From NCBI GenBank assembly GCA_016222925.1, contig JACRQB010000021.1, positions 1 through 9,473 on the forward strand: DNA of 9,473 nt, given 5' to 3'. A model generated the notes under the pieces. That model made no database searches and had not been told where the DNA came from. It saw only the letters and a list, made by a program, of their open reading frames with translations. The DNA is from Nitrospirota bacterium. Lineage in GTDB: Bacteria; Nitrospirota; Nitrospiria; Nitrospirales; Nitrospiraceae. Both the position numbers and the translations under genes were made by a program. Positions 6,766 through 9,473 of this stretch are shown here, piece after piece. Numbering within the stretch: position 1 is the stretch's first letter; each line of letters opens with the position of its first letter.

Positions 6766-7869
6766 GTGACGGTTCTTGCGACGTTACCGAGGCCAATCAC
6801 CGAGTACCAAGCGCAGTCGTCGGAGGAATTGTACCGGCGGACAGTCGCTGCGAAGCAAGCACTCGGTGAGCGAGTGATGATCCTGGGCCATAATTATCAG
6901 CGGGACGAAGTCATCCAGCATGCCGATTTTCGCGGGGACTCGCTGTTGTTGGCGAAATTGGCCGCCGAACGGTCCGAACGCCCCCACATCGTTTTTTGTG
7001 GTGTGCATTTCATGGCCGAGACGGCGGACATCCTCAGCCGTTCTCAACAAACAGTGATCCTGCCGGACATGGCTGCGGGTTGCTCGATGGCCGATATGGC
7101 GGCGATTGAACAGGTTGACCAGTGTTGGGAAGCGTTGGGACGTGTGGTGCCGGTCGAAGAGACTGTGATGCCGGCGGTCTATGTGAACTCTGCGGCCGTG
7201 CTCAAGGCCTTTTGTGGCGAGCATGGCGGGATCACTTGCACCTCTTCCAATGCCAAAGCGGTGATTGAATGGTGCTGGGCCAGGCGAGAAAAGATTCTCT
7301 TTTTCCCAGATGAGCACTTAGGCCGCAACACGGCGAACAAGATGGGGATTCCTCGTGAGCAGATGATCGTGTGGGACCCCTATCAACCCAATGGTGGGAA
7401 TACGAAGGATGCCATTAAGAGGGCTAAACTGATCTTATGGAAAGGCCACTGTAGCGTCCACCAGATGTTTCAGCCGGTCCATGTGGATCACTTCCGCAAA
7501 CAGTATCCGGACGGGAAGGTCATCGTCCATCCTGAGTGCCATGAGGATGTGGTGAACAAGGCGGATCTGATCGGATCGACCGAATTCATCATTCGCACAG
7601 TCACCGCTGCACCAGCCGGCACGACGTGGGCGGTTGGGACGGAACTGAATCTCGTTAATCGATTGAAGCACGAACTCACCGACAAGAAAGTGTTCTTCCT
7701 GTCATCGACGGTCTGCCAGTGCGCCACCATGTTCCGGATCGATGCGGCACACCTCTGTTGGGCGATGGAGAATCTGGCCGAAGGCCACGTCGTCAACCGC
7801 ATAGTGGTACCAGACGACGACAAGCACTGGGCAAAGGTCGCCCTCGACCGTATGATGGCCATCAGTTAG
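6766..7869 (+). CDS. nadA: Quinolinate synthase NadA
   Basis: NadA condenses iminoaspartate with dihydroxyacetone phosphate to quinolinate, the precursor of NAD, using an oxygen-sensitive [4Fe-4S] cluster. From the GTG start the product has 367 residues, normal for the long bacterial form. Family motifs in order are ILGHNYQRDEV (39-49), FRGDSLLLAKLA (55-66), FCGVHFMAETA (77-87), LPDMAAGCSMADM (99-111), GITCTSSNA (155-163), FFPDEHLGRN (179-188), WKGHCSVHQMF (225-235), VHPEC (254-258) and GTELNLVNRL (291-300). The three cluster ligands are expected to be Cys78, Cys158 and one of Cys317/Cys319 in TVCQCATMF. The in-frame extension upstream to 6475 crosses the riboswitch in antisense and is not protein. 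The gene is divergent from thiC and followed by ileS after 81 bases, with no terminator visible between. Confidence 0.97.
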   Translation: MTVLATLPRPITEYQAQSSEELYRRTVAAKQALGERVMILGHNYQRDEVIQHADFRGDSLLLAKLAAERSERPHIVFCGVHFMAETADILSRSQQTVILPDMAAGCSMADMAAIEQVDQCWEALGRVVPVEETVMPAVYVNSAAVLKAFCGEHGGITCTSSNAKAVIEWCWARREKILFFPDEHLGRNTANKMGIPREQMIVWDPYQPNGGNTKDAIKRAKLILWKGHCSVHQMFQPVHVDHFRKQYPDGKVIVHPECHEDVVNKADLIGSTEFIIRTVTAAPAGTTWAVGTELNLVNRLKHELTDKKVFFLSSTVCQCATMFRIDAAHLCWAMENLAEGHVVNRIVVPDDDKHWAKVALDRMMAIS

Positions 7870-7950
7870 GGCTGGTACCTTCCCCCCTCCTTCCGGTATA
7901 TTCCCTCGATTCCGTATGATCACCGCGTGAATACTCGGATCCCATTGTCT

Positions 7951-9473
7951 ATGGATTACAAAGCCACGCTCAACCTTCCGAAAACCGACTTCCCCATGAA
8001 GGCCAATCTGCCGCAGCGGGAGCCTGACATGTTGGCCTGGTGGGAGCAGCAGAAGCTCTATGATCAGATACAAGCGAAAGGGCAGGGACGGCCTCGGTAT
8101 GTGCTGCACGATGGCCCTCCCTATGCCAATGGGCGCATCCATATCGGACACGCGCTGAACAAGGTTTTGAAAGACATCATTGTCAAGTCAAAGACGATGG
8201 CTGGTTTTCAGGCACCCTATGTGCCGGGGTGGGATTGCCATGGGCTGCCCATCGAGCATCAAGTCATGAAGGAGTTGGGAGACAAGAAGAAAGACTTAGA
8301 TGTTGTGGCAATCCGCAGACTCTGTCGCGACTATGCCGAGCGGTTTGTGAAGACGCAGCGAGAGGAATTCAAGCGGCTGGGGGTGTTGGGAGAATGGGAT
8401 CATCCCTACCTGACGATGACTCCTGGGTATGAAGCCACGATCATTCGTGAATTCGGGAAATTTGTCGAGCGTGGAGGGGTCTATAAGGGTCTTAAGCCGG
8501 TTCTCTGGTGTACGCAGGATCAGACGGCGCTTGCGGAAGCGGAGGTCGAGTACGAGGACCATACGTCTCCGTCGATCTACGTCAAGTTCCCGGTTGTCAC
8601 GTCACCGACCGTTCTCAGCAATATTTTTCCAGGTGTCTCCTTTCCGGAAGGAATGAAGCTAGTCTCCGTCGTCATCTGGACGACCACGCCCTGGACGCTC
8701 CCGGCCAATCAGGCAGTCTGCCTGCACCGCGATTTTGACTACGCCTTTATTGAGGTCGGTGATGAGTTGCTGATTGTGGCGGAAAAACTTTTGGAGAGCG
8801 TCGTGAAAGCCTGTGCGATCGAGCGCTATCGCGTGGTCGGTGTGAAAAAAGGCGGCGATGGATTCGAAGGTTTGGAGACGCAACGGCCCTTGTCCACCGG
8901 TCTGTCACCGATCTTGCTCGGGGACTTTGTGACGCTCGATCAAGGGACGGGTTGCGTTCACATTGCCCCGGGACACGGGATGGAAGACTATCTGCTCGTG
9001 CTCGATCACAATGCCAAAGCCTCAACAGGAGAGCGTCTTGAAATTGTGGCACCGGTGGACAACAGTGGACGGTTTACTTCGATCGTCACAGAGTTCGCCG
9101 GACAGCAGGTCTTGAAGGCCAATCCGAAGATTATCGAGTATCTCCAGGCGAACGGTCGTTTGCTCGGGCATGGTTCGCTCCGGCATTCGTATCCCCACTG
9201 TTGGCGGTGTAAAAATCCAGTGATCTTTCGCGCGACCGAGCAGTGGTTCGTGTCGATGGAGACCAACGAATTGCGGAAGGAAACCCTGGCGGAAATCGAG
9301 CGGGTCCGATGGATTCCGAGCTATGGCCGCGATCGCATTCACGGCATGATTGAAAACCGACCGGATTGGTGCCTCTCGCGTCAGCGTGTGTGGGGCGTCC
9401 CGATTCCAGGGTTTACCTGCGAAGGGTGTCGCCATGTGCTTGCTGACCTGGTCGTTATCGAACATCTTGCCGC
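7951..9473 (+). CDS. ileS: Isoleucyl-tRNA synthetase, partial (C-terminus beyond right edge)
   Basis: IleS charges tRNA-Ile with isoleucine in the cytoplasm and edits mischarged valine. About 507 residues are present, roughly half of the usual 930. The N-terminus MDYKATLNLPKTDFPMKANL is typical of the bacterial type. The first ATP-binding motif is intact: DGPPYANGRIHIGHALNK with H64-I65-G66-H67. It is followed by VPGWDCHGLPIEH. The editing domain carries WTTTPWTLPANQA and GTGCVHIAPGHGMEDY, including the Thr-rich peptide and the conserved Asp that clear Val-tRNA. RHSYPHCWRCKNPVIFRATEQWF and NRPDWCLSRQRVWGVPIP return to the catalytic core. The KMSKS loop and the zinc end lie outside the window. 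ATG 7951 was chosen because it begins the conserved N-terminus; an in-frame GTG at 7927 would add eight residues. No good ribosome binding site precedes either. Confidence 0.97.
   Translation, partial: MDYKATLNLPKTDFPMKANLPQREPDMLAWWEQQKLYDQIQAKGQGRPRYVLHDGPPYANGRIHIGHALNKVLKDIIVKSKTMAGFQAPYVPGWDCHGLPIEHQVMKELGDKKKDLDVVAIRRLCRDYAERFVKTQREEFKRLGVLGEWDHPYLTMTPGYEATIIREFGKFVERGGVYKGLKPVLWCTQDQTALAEAEVEYEDHTSPSIYVKFPVVTSPTVLSNIFPGVSFPEGMKLVSVVIWTTTPWTLPANQAVCLHRDFDYAFIEVGDELLIVAEKLLESVVKACAIERYRVVGVKKGGDGFEGLETQRPLSTGLSPILLGDFVTLDQGTGCVHIAPGHGMEDYLLVLDHNAKASTGERLEIVAPVDNSGRFTSIVTEFAGQQVLKANPKIIEYLQANGRLLGHGSLRHSYPHCWRCKNPVIFRATEQWFVSMETNELRKETLAEIERVRWIPSYGRDRIHGMIENRPDWCLSRQRVWGVPIPGFTCEGCRHVLADLVVIEHLA

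Noticed and set aside
7892..7902. TATATT as a -10 box for an ileS promoter
   Set aside because: No acceptable -35 hexamer sits 16-19 bases upstream, so ileS may be read from nadA; the single hexamer is not enough.
7927..7950. GTG at 7927 as the ileS start
   Set aside because: It is in frame but adds residues unlike the conserved N-terminus and has no better ribosome binding site than ATG 7951.

Overview
The window looks like a chromosomal segment from a Nitrospira-like bacterium (phylum Nitrospirota). This rests on the protein flavour, on a bacterial Thi4 directly behind thiC, and on dispersed intergenic repeats of a kind I recall from Nitrospira genomes. No rRNA or marker search was possible, so the assignment is an inference. 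The core genes are ordinary housekeeping genes; the unusual material lies in the left third.

Layout, left to right. Positions 1-480 hold the N-terminal 160 residues of a minus-strand lipoprotein that runs off the left edge. Positions 481-1218 contain no convincing gene, only a faint TIR-like fragment and a perfect short inverted repeat. From 6488 down to about 1235 there is a minus-strand gene train. In transcription order it is a TPP riboswitch with intrinsic terminator, thiC, a Thi4-type thiazole synthase, a structured repeat element, a TPR protein, a degenerate receiver (CheY-like) protein, a YgfZ/GcvT-like folate-binding protein and a group II truncated haemoglobin. The last two are broken. 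The ygfZ-like gene has an internal deletion with frameshift that removes its signature motif. The globin gene is cut off after about 83 residues by a second copy of the repeat, so it loses the proximal haem histidine.

On the plus strand, nadA (quinolinate synthase, GTG start at 6766) is divergent from thiC, and ileS (isoleucyl-tRNA synthetase) follows from 7951 to the right edge. The proposed nadA and thiC promoters overlap each other, and the proposed thiC -35 hexamer covers the nadA ribosome binding site.

How the genes work together: ThiC makes the HMP pyrimidine and Thi4 the thiazole of thiamin, under feedback by TPP through the riboswitch. Thi4 carries His where the suicidal eukaryotic enzyme has its sulfur-donating Cys, which fits a catalytic, sulfide-using enzyme. 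ThiC and NadA are both [4Fe-4S] enzymes, and YgfZ-family proteins are linked to Fe-S cluster maintenance. A YgfZ-like gene downstream of thiC is therefore understandable, and its decay is notable. The TPR and pseudo-receiver proteins have no evident enzymatic role and look like a small scaffold or regulatory pair.

I did not find a clear new defence or mobile system. The best leads are the MITE-like repeat family and the damage associated with it, the TPR/pseudo-receiver pair inside a thiamin operon, and the overlapping nadA/thiC promoters.
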